Source: an uncultured Trueperaceae bacterium (GTDB lineage Bacteria > Deinococcota > Deinococci > Deinococcales > Trueperaceae). From it: a stretch of 17,694 nt of DNA. The stretch covers positions 1 to 17,694 of the forward strand of contig CALCHY010000305.1 in assembly GCA_937907415.1 (NCBI GenBank), given 5' to 3'. The notes below the pieces were generated by a model. The model saw only the letters and a list, made by a program, of their open reading frames with translations. It was not told where the DNA came from and searched no databases. This document shows positions 8,462 to 15,868 of this stretch, in pieces (the stretch's first letter is position 1; every line of letters begins with the position of its first letter). Made by a program: the position numbers and the translations under genes.

Positions 8462-10522
8462 CTACTGTTCGCTGCGCGTATCGTAGGTTGGCGTCAGCAG
8501 CGCCCAGGTCCTGAACGGCGCCAAGTCGACGATCTCGCCTTCCAGCGTCTTGAAGCTCACCCCAACGCCTTGGCTGACGAACCACGTACCCCGTTGGGCG
8601 CGTCCCTTCAAGTAGAGGGTGGCGTCGCCTGATTCCAGCGGGATGTAGAGTCTGCCGGCGTTGTCGTCTGGCAGCGGCCTCGCGGTGATGTTGCCGACGA
8701 GCACCGCATCGAAGAGCATGACTTGGCCGTCCGGGTGGTTGGCCGGCGTGCCGTCCCTTATCCAGCGGTACGAACCGAGAACGGCGTCGTACCTGAAGCC
8801 AGAGGTGTAAGCGCCGCTGTACTTGACGCTGACCTCAGTGACCGTGCCAGCAACGGGCGTCGGCGTGAAGACGGTGCCGGAAACGAGGCGGGACTTCTCC
8901 GAAACCAACCGCAGCATTGCGGTGCGGAGGTCGTTGCCAGCCCCGTAGAGGTTGTATGGCGCGTTGCGTTCGCCTTCGCGGGCGAAGAGCGTGCCGTTGT
9001 TATAAGCGTTCAGGGTTGGCAGCAGCGAGTTGGCGATGGCGATCATGGCGCCAGGCGACCCACCGTCATGCACGAGCACCGCTTGGCTCGACTGGGCGAG
9101 CTCGACGAAGTAGTCGCGTGCGCTGCGCACTGGACCGACGCGGCGCGGGAAGTTGCGGTCGTAGATGGCCATGAGGCGCGTAAGGCCGCCCTCGACCGGC
9201 ATCTCGACGATCATGGACGCCTCGCGCAGGCCCGTCTGCGGGTAGCCGCCGACGTTGTCTATCAGGACTGCGAGGGGCTGCTCGCGCTGCGTGGAGTACG
9301 GCAGCCGCGCTTGCTGCGCCGGCGCCCCCGTGCCTTCGCCAACGCCGTCCGGCCCCGCGGCCCGCCCGCGCCCGTCCGCCGTGGCGTCCGGGTCAAGCGG
9401 CCCGGTCTGCCCAGCCGTAGCGGCGTTGCCGCCGGGCGGCACGCGGCTGGTGGCGGTTGCCTGCACGTCGGTGTCACCGGCGCGGTCGCCTTGGGCTCCA
9501 GGCGCGCCGGCTGCCGTCGTCGGGGCGATGACGTCGGCGCGCAACGCCGGCACTGGCACGTTCCTGACTTGCGCTACCACCGCCTCCGGCGCCACCTGCA
9601 CGTCGCGGATCGTACCTACCTGCGCGGTCACGCTAGGAGGCGCTAGAGGTCTAGTGCCGTTGACGCTGGCGCTGACCCCGCTAGTATCGAGCGCCGTGCC
9701 GGCAGCCACCTGTGCCGCCACCACCGGCGCTTCAAGTGGGCGCGCTGCGGTGACGGAAGCGGCGGCGTTTGGCGCAGCCAGCCCGACCGCTTGCGAGACC
9801 TGAGCGTTGATCGCTGGGTTAGTCAGCTCGCGCGGGGCCACGACGCTGGCGTTGGGTTGCGGGGCCTCCAGGTCGCGCGCCTCGCTGATGTTGGCGGCTG
9901 GCTGCGCGGCTATGGTGCGCGCCTCGGTGACGCTGGCGCTCACCTGCGGCACCGGCAGGAGGACCGGGTCGGTGAGAGGGCGCGGCGTCATGGCCACCGG
10001 GTCGATCTCCGGCAACGGGGTGACGGGCACCTCCGCTAGCGGCAGGGCCTCAGCTGGAGGGCTCGTCTCCGTGACTTGCGGCACTGGCAGTGGCGGCGCC
10101 GGTACGTCTGCGGCCGTCGCCTCAGGCACCTCAGCTGCGGCTTGCGCAGGCGGAGCCTCAGGAGCCGGCGGTTGAGCGGTAACGGGGCGCGCCTCCGGCG
10201 CCGTCGACTCGACTTGCGGCGCGGAGAGGTCGCGCGGTGCGCCAAGGGACTCGGAGGCCACTTGCGGGGCAGGTGCGGGCGGCGCCGGGTTCTCGGCGGT
10301 CGCCGCCAACGTCGTCTCCTCCGCGAACGCCGGCGTGCCGACGTCGATGACGATGTAAGCGGGTTCGGGTTCCTCCCGTACGCGCAGGCCGGCTATCAGC
10401 GCGAGGAGCAGTACGAGCATGTGCAACGTGAGCGACACCGCCAGCGCGCGGCGCTTGTCTGGGTCGCGCAAGACCGAAGCCTGAGCTTCCTTGTGCTCGT
10501 CAACTTGGCTCACGCCGGCCAT
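8462..10522 (-). CDS. TonB-like anchor and 15-residue repeat linker fused to a DUF3048 domain
   Basis: This 686-residue protein is third in an exbB-exbD operon. A short cytoplasmic N-terminus leads to one transmembrane helix (about 26-46) containing SLTLH. This is the Ser-x3-His arrangement (S30, H34) that in TonB contacts ExbB/ExbD. A Pro/Ala/Val-rich periplasmic stretch (about 50-410) follows, including a 15-residue periodic repeat. In place of a TonB C-terminal domain, residues about 414-686 form a DUF3048 (YerB-like) domain: LAVLIDNVGG, then VEGGLTRLMAIYDR, VGPVRSARDYF and VHDGGSPGA. DUF3048 has no established biochemical role and is usually found on lipoproteins. I chose the ATG at 10522 because GGAGG lies 8 nt before it and the exbD stop is 4 nt away. 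A GTG 42 nt further upstream has no such support. Confidence 0.85.
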   Translation of the reverse strand: MAGVSQVDEHKEAQASVLRDPDKRRALAVSLTLHMLVLLLALIAGLRVREEPEPAYIVIDVGTPAFAEETTLAATAENPAPPAPAPQVASESLGAPRDLSAPQVESTAPEARPVTAQPPAPEAPPAQAAAEVPEATAADVPAPPLPVPQVTETSPPAEALPLAEVPVTPLPEIDPVAMTPRPLTDPVLLPVPQVSASVTEARTIAAQPAANISEARDLEAPQPNASVVAPRELTNPAINAQVSQAVGLAAPNAAASVTAARPLEAPVVAAQVAAGTALDTSGVSASVNGTRPLAPPSVTAQVGTIRDVQVAPEAVVAQVRNVPVPALRADVIAPTTAAGAPGAQGDRAGDTDVQATATSRVPPGGNAATAGQTGPLDPDATADGRGRAAGPDGVGEGTGAPAQQARLPYSTQREQPLAVLIDNVGGYPQTGLREASMIVEMPVEGGLTRLMAIYDRNFPRRVGPVRSARDYFVELAQSSQAVLVHDGGSPGAMIAIANSLLPTLNAYNNGTLFAREGERNAPYNLYGAGNDLRTAMLRLVSEKSRLVSGTVFTPTPVAGTVTEVSVKYSGAYTSGFRYDAVLGSYRWIRDGTPANHPDGQVMLFDAVLVGNITARPLPDDNAGRLYIPLESGDATLYLKGRAQRGTWFVSQGVGVSFKTLEGEIVDLAPFRTWALLTPTYDTRSEQ
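9524..9943 (-). repeat. Tandem 15-residue protein repeat in the TonB-like linker
   Basis: Within residues about 194-333 of the TonB-like/DUF3048 protein, the motif A-[S/Q/N/D]-[V/I] recurs with its third residue at 198, 212, 227, 242, 257, 272, 287, 302, 319 and 331. The period is 15 residues over the central copies. Each unit resembles xAxVxxxRxLxxPxx, and most copies alternate ASV with AQV, giving a 30-residue super-repeat. The copies differ, so the repeat is old or kept by selection at the protein level. Confidence 0.75.
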
Positions 10523-10526
10523 TACC

Positions 10527-10934
10527 TCAGCCTCCGGTAGAGATGGCGATGCGTTGGGCGCCACCTTGCTTGATCAGGTCCATGATGCGCACCGCGGTGC
10601 CGTGCGGCACCTCGCGGTCTGCGCGCAAGACGACCGTGGTGAGGCCGGAGCGGTTGATCTCGTCACGGACGAGCACCGCGAGTTGCGCCTCTTGCACGAG
10701 GCCGCCGCTGAAGTAGACGCTGCCGTCCTTCGTGACGGTGACGGTAGGCAGGTTCGCTGGTTCAGCAACGGACGTCTGGGCGTCAGGCAGATCGACAGGC
10801 AACCCGGTCTCGACCGTGATGAACGTGGTTGAAACCATGAAGAAGATCAGGAGCAGGAACACTACGTCGACCATCGGCGTAAGGTCCAGTTCCGGCATGA
10901 TGCTTTCGCGGCGGCGTCTGCGGGTCCTTCGCAC
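10527..10934 (-). CDS. exbD: ExbD/TolR-type proton-channel subunit
   Basis: This 135-residue protein has a basic cytoplasmic N-terminus (MRRTRRRRRE), one transmembrane helix in LDLTPMVDVVFLLLIFFM and a small periplasmic domain. Asp23, in the membrane sequence MVDVVF, matches the proton-carrying Asp25 of E. coli ExbD. With ExbB it forms the inner-membrane motor that turns proton-motive force into movement of a TonB-like partner. The start is a GTG 3 nt after the exbB stop. It keeps the arginine-rich head usual in the family; an ATG 12 codons inside would remove it. Its end carries the GGAGG that serves the next gene. ExbD and TolR cannot be firmly told apart here, but the TonB-like neighbour favours ExbD. 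Confidence 0.92.
   Translation of the reverse strand: MRRTRRRRRESIMPELDLTPMVDVVFLLLIFFMVSTTFITVETGLPVDLPDAQTSVAEPANLPTVTVTKDGSVYFSGGLVQEAQLAVLVRDEINRSGLTTVVLRADREVPHGTAVRIMDLIKQGGAQRIAISTGG
10531..10535 (-). promoter_or_regulatory. Ribosome binding site that fixes the start of the TonB-like/DUF3048 fusion
   Basis: GGAGG on the minus strand lies inside the last codons of exbD, 8 nt before the ATG at 10522. The exbD TGA falls between the two, a layout typical of translational coupling. It decides against the upstream GTG at 10564. Confidence 0.7.
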
Positions 10935-10937
10935 GTT

Positions 10938-11654
10938 CTAGGCCTGGGTGGCGGGGCGAGCGCCTTGGCGCAAGTCCATGCGCCCCTCGCGGGTGTCCTG
11001 CTGGTCGGACTGACGACCACTAGACGCTTCGTCGCGGCGGTTAGCTACTGCCTGCACGACGTTGCCCATGAGTTCCTCGCGGCGCTTGTCGATGTCGCCG
11101 AGTTGCTTGTCGACCAGGCTGTAGAGGTAGCCGTGGCCGACCAGCACGGGGATGGCGACGATGAGGCCGGCCGCCGTCGTGACGAGGGCCTGACCGATGC
11201 CGTACGCGAGCTCACCAGGGTCGCCGGAACCGTGCAGCGAGATCTGCGAGAACGTGATGATCATGCCCGTGACGGTGCCGAGCAGGCCTAACATCGGCGT
11301 GATCTTGGCTATGACGGACAACGGCAGAAGGCCGCGGGAGAGCGACTGCTCCTCGCTAAGTGACGCCTCTTCGAACGCCGCCTCTACTGCCGGCCGCCCG
11401 TAAGGCAACCGCTCGAGCGCGGCGTGCAGCACGCGCGCGACGGGTCCACCGTGCTTCTCGCATGCGTCGAGCGCAGCCTCGAGGTCGCGTTCACGCACGG
11501 CGGCGTTGACGCGGACCATCAGGTTGGAGGTGTCCGTACGCTCGCGCCGCAGCTTGAGAAAACGCTCGACGAAGAGGTAAACGGCGTAGACGGAGAGCAA
11601 GATGATGACGACCAGGATCGGGCCGCCGCTCAGCAGCAGTTCAGTTACAGTCAT
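10938..11654 (-). CDS. exbB: ExbB/TolQ/MotA-type proton-channel protein
   Basis: This 238-residue protein has three transmembrane segments: about 8-32, 107-133 (ITPMLGLLGTVTGMIITF) and 153-175. The GLLGTVTGMI block and the LVTTAAGLIVAIPVLVGH block around 156-173 are hallmarks of the MotA/TolQ/ExbB channel family, with the conserved Thr residues lining the proton path. The protein forms the pentameric stator around ExbD. The start is an ATG with AAGGAG 6 nt upstream. The last 35 or so residues are polar and low in complexity. It heads a three-gene operon in which the next two genes follow within 3-4 nt, and its partner is the unusual TonB-like/DUF3048 protein. Confidence 0.93.
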   Translation of the reverse strand: MTVTELLLSGGPILVVIILLSVYAVYLFVERFLKLRRERTDTSNLMVRVNAAVRERDLEAALDACEKHGGPVARVLHAALERLPYGRPAVEAAFEEASLSEEQSLSRGLLPLSVIAKITPMLGLLGTVTGMIITFSQISLHGSGDPGELAYGIGQALVTTAAGLIVAIPVLVGHGYLYSLVDKQLGDIDKRREELMGNVVQAVANRRDEASSGRQSDQQDTREGRMDLRQGARPATQA

Positions 11655-11660
11655 TCCACG

Positions 11661-11666
11661 CTCCTT
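11661..11666 (-). promoter_or_regulatory. Ribosome binding site of exbB
   Basis: AAGGAG on the minus strand lies 6 nt before the exbB ATG at 11654. It supports this start as the first gene of the operon. Confidence 0.7.
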
Positions 11667-11723
11667 GCGCGGTCTTTCGCTCTGGGCCGTTGAACAGTGC
11701 GCCTGTTTTATGCCCTACGGGTC

Positions 11724-11751
11724 ATGCTATGCACGCGCCTCATGAACGCAA
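11724..11751 (-). promoter_or_regulatory. Possible promoter of the exbB-exbD-tonB-like operon
   Basis: On the minus strand TTGCGT (11751-11746) and TAGCAT (11729-11724) are separated by 16 bp in the 208-base gap between ppc and exbB. Both boxes are imperfect, and TAGCAT carries most of the weight. It would leave a leader of about 60 nt containing the exbB ribosome binding site. The gap holds no convincing small gene. Confidence 0.25.
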
Positions 11752-11785
11752 TGAGAGCAACAGGGTCAGAGGTCCGACCACCTGT

Positions 11786-11810
11786 GCCTCTACCTGTGAG
11801 GGTAGCAGGC
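11786..11810 (-). terminator. Inverted repeat downstream of ppc, possible terminator without a U-tract
   Basis: GCCTCTACC and GGTAGcAGGC form a 9-bp stem with one bulged base and a 6-nt loop, about 52 nt past the ppc stop on the minus strand. The bases that follow are not T-rich. If it ends transcription it is not a classical intrinsic terminator; it could instead be a 3' end stabiliser. Confidence 0.35.
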
Positions 11811-11862
11811 GGCGGGACCTCGCCGTGTTGCCGCCAGTCACGGTTCAGGAACGAGGCGGCGC

Positions 11863-14583
11863 TCAACCCGTGTTGCGCATGCCTGCGCTGACGCCGAGGA
11901 GCGAGAGCATCACGCCGTACGCCAACTCGTCATGCTCGAGCCCCTCCGCTGGGTGCCCGCGGAGGCGCCGCAGGAGCTCGACCTGCAGGTGGCTGATGGG
12001 GTCGACGTAAGGGTTGCGCAAGACCAACGCCCTAGCCAGCACGGGGTCGTTATCCAACAGCGCCGCACCGGTCACCTCCTCGACGAGCCCGACCGTCTCG
12101 GCGTGATGGCCTTTGATGATGGCACCGAAGTGCTGCAGTTCTGGCTCGACCAGGGTGAGGTACGCATCGAAGATCTGCATGTCCGCCTTCGCGAGGCTCA
12201 TCTGCGCGAAGTCGATCATGGTGGTGAAGAACGGCCAGTCCCGGTACATCTCCCGCGCCAACGCCGGCTCTATAGCGCCTAGCGCCGCGCCGAGCCCGTA
12301 CCAGCCCGGCAGGTTGGCGCGGCACTGGGTGAAGGCGAACACCCACGGTATCGCGCGTAAGTTGGCGACGGTCGGTGCTCCGGCACGGCGCGTCGGCCGC
12401 GAACCGAGGTTGAGTTGCGCTAGCTCCTCGATCGGCGTGACTTGCTGGAAGAAGCGCATGAAGCCGTCCGCGCGCATGAGCTCCTGGTAGCGGCCCATCG
12501 CCGCGGCCGCGGCTGCGTCCATGGCGGCAAGGTGGCGCGGGTCAACGCTGCCGTGCTCGTCGGGCACGCGCGCGCTCGCGAGGATGAATGCGTGCAGCAC
12601 TTGTTCGAGGTGGCGGTGCGCCAGGTCGGGGTCTGAGTAGCGGTCGGCTAGCGCCTCGCCCTGTTCCGTCAGGCGCATGCGCCCTGCCACGCTACCTGGC
12701 GGTTGGGCGAGGAACGCCTGTCCTGCGGGCCCACCGCCACGCCCGATGCTGGTGCCGCGCCCGTGGAAGATCCGCAGAGGCACGCCGAACTCGCGGCACA
12801 CTTTCGCGAGCTCGTCCTGCGCCCGGTACAGCGCCCACGAGGCCGTCACGAAGCCAACGTCCTTGTTGGAGTCCGAGTAGCCGATCATGACTTCCTGCAC
12901 CCCGCGGCGCCTGACGTGAGCGAGGTAAGGCTCGACTTGGAAGAGGTCGCGCATTATCCCGGGCGCGGCCTCGAGGTCGGCTAGCGTCTCGAACAGTGGC
13001 GTCGCCTCGATCTCGGTGACCCCGGCCTCCTTGGCGATGAGGAGCGCCTCGAGCACGTCCGAAACCCCAGCGGTCATGCTCACGATGGTGCTGCCGTGGG
13101 CAGCCGCGCCGTGCGTGTCCTCCATGTGGCGGAACTCGGCGAGGAACTCAAGTGCCCGCTCAGCTTCTTCGCCGATGGCCGCGCCGTGCGCTAGGAGCGG
13201 GCGGGTGGACGCCAACTCGCGGGCGAGCACGTTCACCCGCTCCGCCTCGTCAAGCGCAGCGTAGTCGGCGTTCACGCCCGCCGCGGCCAGCATGCTGGCG
13301 ATGGCGGCCTCGTAAACGGCGCTGTGCTCGCGCACGTCTAACGGCGCGAGCGCGAAGCCGAAAGCCGCCGCCCGGCGCATAGGTGAGCGCAGGAAGGCAT
13401 CCGCTGCCCTACCCCCGTGCCCGAAGCGCAGGGCCGCCTCGAGCACGGCTAGGTCGGCGCGGTAGCCAGCGCTGCCTCCCGGGTAGCTGCCTGGCGCCCC
13501 GCGTTCGCGGAGCAGGGCGGCATGGAGATGTTCGAGCCAGCGGCGGTAAGGTTCACCCTCGAAGCGGCCGCTTTGGCCTTCCGCCGCAGTGCGCGCGTCG
13601 AGCGCCGCACGGAACTCGTCCGTCAACATGGTGCGGCCCTCCCACTGAGAAAGCCGCTGCACGAGAACGTCGACGTCCGCCACGTACGCGTCGTTCGCCA
13701 CCCGCGCCTGCAACTCGAACGCCTCACGCATGACGCTTGGGGTCACGTACGGGTTGCCGTCGCGGTCACCGCCTATCCACGACCTGAACCGCAGGATGGG
13801 CGCTGGCGCCTCCCGAGTTGGGCTCAAGTGCGCGGCGCGCGGCGCGGCGCTGTCAGGGAAGTAATCGTCTAGCGCCTCCTCCAGGTCGGCCATGATGCGC
13901 GGCACGACCTGCAGCAGGGAGCGCCGGAAGTAGTAAAGGGCGCTCTTGACCTCGTCGATCACCGTCGGGCGTTCGGGAGCTACCTCGCGCGTCAGCCACA
14001 ACGTGGCGATCTCCGCGTAGATCTGCTCGCGCAGCTCGCGGCCTTCGCGCGGCGCCAACTCGACCTCATGGAGCTGCCTCAGCGCCTCGCCGATACGCTC
14101 GATCTTGAGCCGCACCGTGTAGCGTTTGACCTCTGTCGGGTGTGCCGTGACGGTGAGTTGCAAGTCGAGCCCACGGAGGAACTCGCTCGCCTCCTTGCGC
14201 GTCCAACCGCGGCTCTGCAAAGACTTCACGGCGGCGGCGAGGCTCTCGCCGCGCGGCTCAGCCACGTTGGCGCCGACCTCGCGGTGGCGGTTGACGCGCA
14301 CGCGGTGGATCTCTTCGGCCAGGTTCACGAGTTGGAAGTAGATGGTGAAGGCCCGCACGAGCTTCTCTGCGGTAACGGTGTCTAGCGAACCCAAGAGCTC
14401 GTCGAGTTCCTGCGCCGCACCGTCGTCTGCCCCGGAACGGAGGCTCTTGGTGAGGTGCCTGACGCGCTCGACCAACCGGAAGAGTCGCTGGCCCTCCAGC
14501 TCCTGCAGCACCTCGCCTAGGGCAGACGCGAGGAAGTCGACGTCGCTCGATAGGAGCCCGAACGCGTCGTCTTTAGCGCTCAT
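11863..14583 (-). CDS. ppc: Phosphoenolpyruvate carboxylase
   Basis: This 906-residue cytoplasmic enzyme adds bicarbonate to phosphoenolpyruvate to give oxaloacetate and phosphate, refilling the citric acid cycle. All family signatures are present and in order: VTAHPTEVKRY with catalytic His148, WIGGDRDGNP (269-278), GYSDSNKDVG with Lys574, FHGRGTSIGRGGGP (606-619), QPPGS (627-631) and the C-terminal RNTG that ends bacterial enzymes. The length is close to that of E. coli PEPC (883). GRGT in place of the usual GRGG is the only visible deviation in the glycine loop. The ATG overlaps the ymdB stop as ATGA, with GAGAGAGG upstream, so translation is probably coupled. Allosteric control by metabolites is usual for the family but cannot be read here. 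Confidence 0.97.
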   Translation of the reverse strand: MSAKDDAFGLLSSDVDFLASALGEVLQELEGQRLFRLVERVRHLTKSLRSGADDGAAQELDELLGSLDTVTAEKLVRAFTIYFQLVNLAEEIHRVRVNRHREVGANVAEPRGESLAAAVKSLQSRGWTRKEASEFLRGLDLQLTVTAHPTEVKRYTVRLKIERIGEALRQLHEVELAPREGRELREQIYAEIATLWLTREVAPERPTVIDEVKSALYYFRRSLLQVVPRIMADLEEALDDYFPDSAAPRAAHLSPTREAPAPILRFRSWIGGDRDGNPYVTPSVMREAFELQARVANDAYVADVDVLVQRLSQWEGRTMLTDEFRAALDARTAAEGQSGRFEGEPYRRWLEHLHAALLRERGAPGSYPGGSAGYRADLAVLEAALRFGHGGRAADAFLRSPMRRAAAFGFALAPLDVREHSAVYEAAIASMLAAAGVNADYAALDEAERVNVLARELASTRPLLAHGAAIGEEAERALEFLAEFRHMEDTHGAAAHGSTIVSMTAGVSDVLEALLIAKEAGVTEIEATPLFETLADLEAAPGIMRDLFQVEPYLAHVRRRGVQEVMIGYSDSNKDVGFVTASWALYRAQDELAKVCREFGVPLRIFHGRGTSIGRGGGPAGQAFLAQPPGSVAGRMRLTEQGEALADRYSDPDLAHRHLEQVLHAFILASARVPDEHGSVDPRHLAAMDAAAAAAMGRYQELMRADGFMRFFQQVTPIEELAQLNLGSRPTRRAGAPTVANLRAIPWVFAFTQCRANLPGWYGLGAALGAIEPALAREMYRDWPFFTTMIDFAQMSLAKADMQIFDAYLTLVEPELQHFGAIIKGHHAETVGLVEEVTGAALLDNDPVLARALVLRNPYVDPISHLQVELLRRLRGHPAEGLEHDELAYGVMLSLLGVSAGMRNTG

Positions 14584-15359
14584 GGCTCGTGCCTCTCTCC
14601 ATGCTCCCAGCGCACGCGCCGCACGCTCACCGCCCGTGCGCCGACGAGCTCCAACGCGACCGCGTTCACCGTCGCGCTGCCCAAAGCCGGTCGGAACCTC
14701 ACGGGCAACTTGGTGACGAAGCGCTCGTGAACCTCCTCGAACGCCATGCCGATCGACGAGCTCTGCACCCCAGTCATGCCAACGTCCGTGATGTAAGCGG
14801 TGCCCTTGAAGACCTGCTCGTCCGCGGTCGTCACGTGCGTGTGCGTTCCGAGGACGGCGCTGACACGCCCGGCCAAGTGGAAGCCCATGACCTTCTTCTC
14901 GCTCGTTGCCTCCGCGTGGAAGTCGACGATGACCGGCACGTCTTCGGCAACCTGCTCGAGGATGACGTCAGCGGCGCTGAACGGGTCGTCGAGGGCGTCC
15001 ATGAACACGCGGCCCATGAGCTGCGCCACCACGATGCGCTGGCCACCAGGCACCTCGTAAGTCGACCAGCCAAGTCCGGGCGTTCCAGGCGGGTAGTTGG
15101 CGGCGCGCAGGAGGCGCGGGGTCTCCTCCAGGAGCTCAACGACTTCGTGTTGATCGAAGGCGTGATTGCCGAGCGTAACGACGTCGGCGCCAGCGGCGCG
15201 CAACTGCTCGAAGTGCTTGCGGGTGATGCCGAAGCCGCCAGCAGCGTTCTCGCCGTTGACTATCACGAAGTCGTAATCGTCCCTCACCAAGCCAAGGTAG
15301 GCCTGGGCTGCCTTCATGCCTGGGGTAGCGAACACGTCGCCGACGAATAGAACGCGCAC
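14580..15359 (-). CDS. ymdB: YmdB-family metallophosphoesterase (cyclic nucleotide phosphodiesterase)
   Basis: This 259-residue cytoplasmic dinuclear-metal hydrolase has the complete YmdB/DR1281 ligand set at the expected places: Asp8 (VGDVF), Glu37-Asn38 (NGENAAGGFGIT), Asn65-His66 (GNHAFDQ), His148 (DFHAEATSEK) and His173/His175 (GTHTHV). Family members act on 2',3'-cyclic nucleotides, and in Bacillus YmdB affects RNA turnover and biofilm choice. It is full length. The start is a GTG with no ribosome binding site but with TATCCT ending 5 nt upstream, consistent with a leaderless message. It is divergent from the Lrp/AsnC gene across 47 bp and overlaps ppc. Since a cyclase is also in the window, action on 3',5'-cAMP would be interesting, but nothing here shows it. 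Confidence 0.93.
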   Translation of the reverse strand: MRVLFVGDVFATPGMKAAQAYLGLVRDDYDFVIVNGENAAGGFGITRKHFEQLRAAGADVVTLGNHAFDQHEVVELLEETPRLLRAANYPPGTPGLGWSTYEVPGGQRIVVAQLMGRVFMDALDDPFSAADVILEQVAEDVPVIVDFHAEATSEKKVMGFHLAGRVSAVLGTHTHVTTADEQVFKGTAYITDVGMTGVQSSSIGMAFEEVHERFVTKLPVRFRPALGSATVNAVALELVGARAVSVRRVRWEHGERHEP

Positions 15360-15364
15360 ACGGC

Positions 15365-15370
15365 AGGATA
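15365..15370 (-). promoter_or_regulatory. -10 element of ymdB, likely leaderless
   Basis: TATCCT on the minus strand ends 5 nt before the GTG at 15359. This would put the transcription start at or next to the start codon. No -35 and no TGn extension are visible. Confidence 0.35.
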
Positions 15371-15387
15371 CCCCGGCCCCGGCGGCG

Positions 15388-15396
15388 TGATAGATT
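15388..15396 (+). promoter_or_regulatory. Extended -10 element of the Lrp/AsnC gene
   Basis: TGATAGATT fits TGnTAnnnT and ends 10 nt before the ATG at 15407, leaving a leader of about 3-4 nt. There is no ribosome binding site, and no -35 lies 17 bp upstream. It is back to back with the ymdB -10, with about 17 bp of pure G/C between them and autoregulation by Lrp possible. Confidence 0.45.
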
Positions 15397-15406
15397 CGCG
15401 GTCAGC

Positions 15407-15868
15407 ATGGAGTTCGATGCCGTCGACCGCCGCATTCTCGAGATACTGCTGCATGATGGGCGCGCCTCGCACGCCTCGGTAGCCAAGGCCGTCGGCTTAT
15501 CGGCGCCTGCCGTCGGCGAGCGCGTGAAGAAGCTCGAGCAGGCAGGCGTCATCCGCGGCTATCACGCCGAGATCGACCCGGTGGCTGTCGGGTTGACCAT
15601 CACCGCTTTCGTTGCCATCGCCCCGCAGCCGCGCAAGCCAGCGCAACGCCTGGTCGAACGCCTGATGGAGTTCCGCGAGGTCGAGGAGTTGCACGCGGTG
15701 GCGGGCACTTACTCGTTCATCGTCAAGGTGCGGGTGCCGAGCACCATGGCCCTCGACGCGTTCCTTGACCGCCTCTTCACCACCGAGGGCGTTGAGCGCA
15801 CGGAGACGACCATGGTGCTGCGCACCAACCTAGAACGCCCAACGACCTTGCCGTTCGCGGCTCAGTAA
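15407..15868 (+). CDS. Lrp/AsnC-family transcriptional regulator
   Basis: This 153-residue protein has the standard two-domain layout. The N-terminal winged helix-turn-helix (about 3-62) carries FDAVDRRILEILLHDGR and LSAPAVGERVKKLEQAGVI. The C-terminal RAM/ligand-binding domain (about 64-140) carries AVAGTYSFIVKVRV, which corresponds to the glycine-rich effector loop. In many members that loop reads GxYDY; here it is GTYSF, so the usual Asp is Ser and the ligand may differ. Such proteins form dimers to octamers on DNA and often respond to amino acids. It is divergent from ymdB-ppc, so control of that pair or of itself is the natural guess. Its stop overlaps the end of the helicase gene by 7 bases, tail to tail. 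Confidence 0.93.
   Translation: MEFDAVDRRILEILLHDGRASHASVAKAVGLSAPAVGERVKKLEQAGVIRGYHAEIDPVAVGLTITAFVAIAPQPRKPAQRLVERLMEFREVEELHAVAGTYSFIVKVRVPSTMALDAFLDRLFTTEGVERTETTMVLRTNLERPTTLPFAAQ

Noticed and set aside
8358..8585. 75-codon minus-strand frame across the end of the DUF3048 fusion and the following gap
   Set aside because: Most of it overlaps the fusion gene in another frame. It has no ribosome binding site and low-complexity content.
8723..9646. Plus-strand open frame of 307 codons opposite the DUF3048 fusion
   Set aside because: It is antisense to the recognisable DUF3048 domain and is Arg/Val-rich, as expected of a shadow frame.
10523..10564. Upstream GTG start adding 14 residues to the TonB-like/DUF3048 protein
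   Set aside because: It would overlap exbD by 38 bases and lacks a ribosome binding site, whereas the ATG at 10522 has GGAGG at 8 nt and sits 4 nt after the exbD stop.
11697..11891. Possible small proteins in the ppc-exbB gap
   Set aside because: The plus-strand frames here lack ribosome binding sites and run into ppc on the opposite strand. The gap is better explained by 3' structure and the exbB promoter.
14589..15350. Plus-strand open frame almost exactly opposite ymdB
   Set aside because: The minus-strand frame carries every YmdB metal ligand; the plus frame has no motif.
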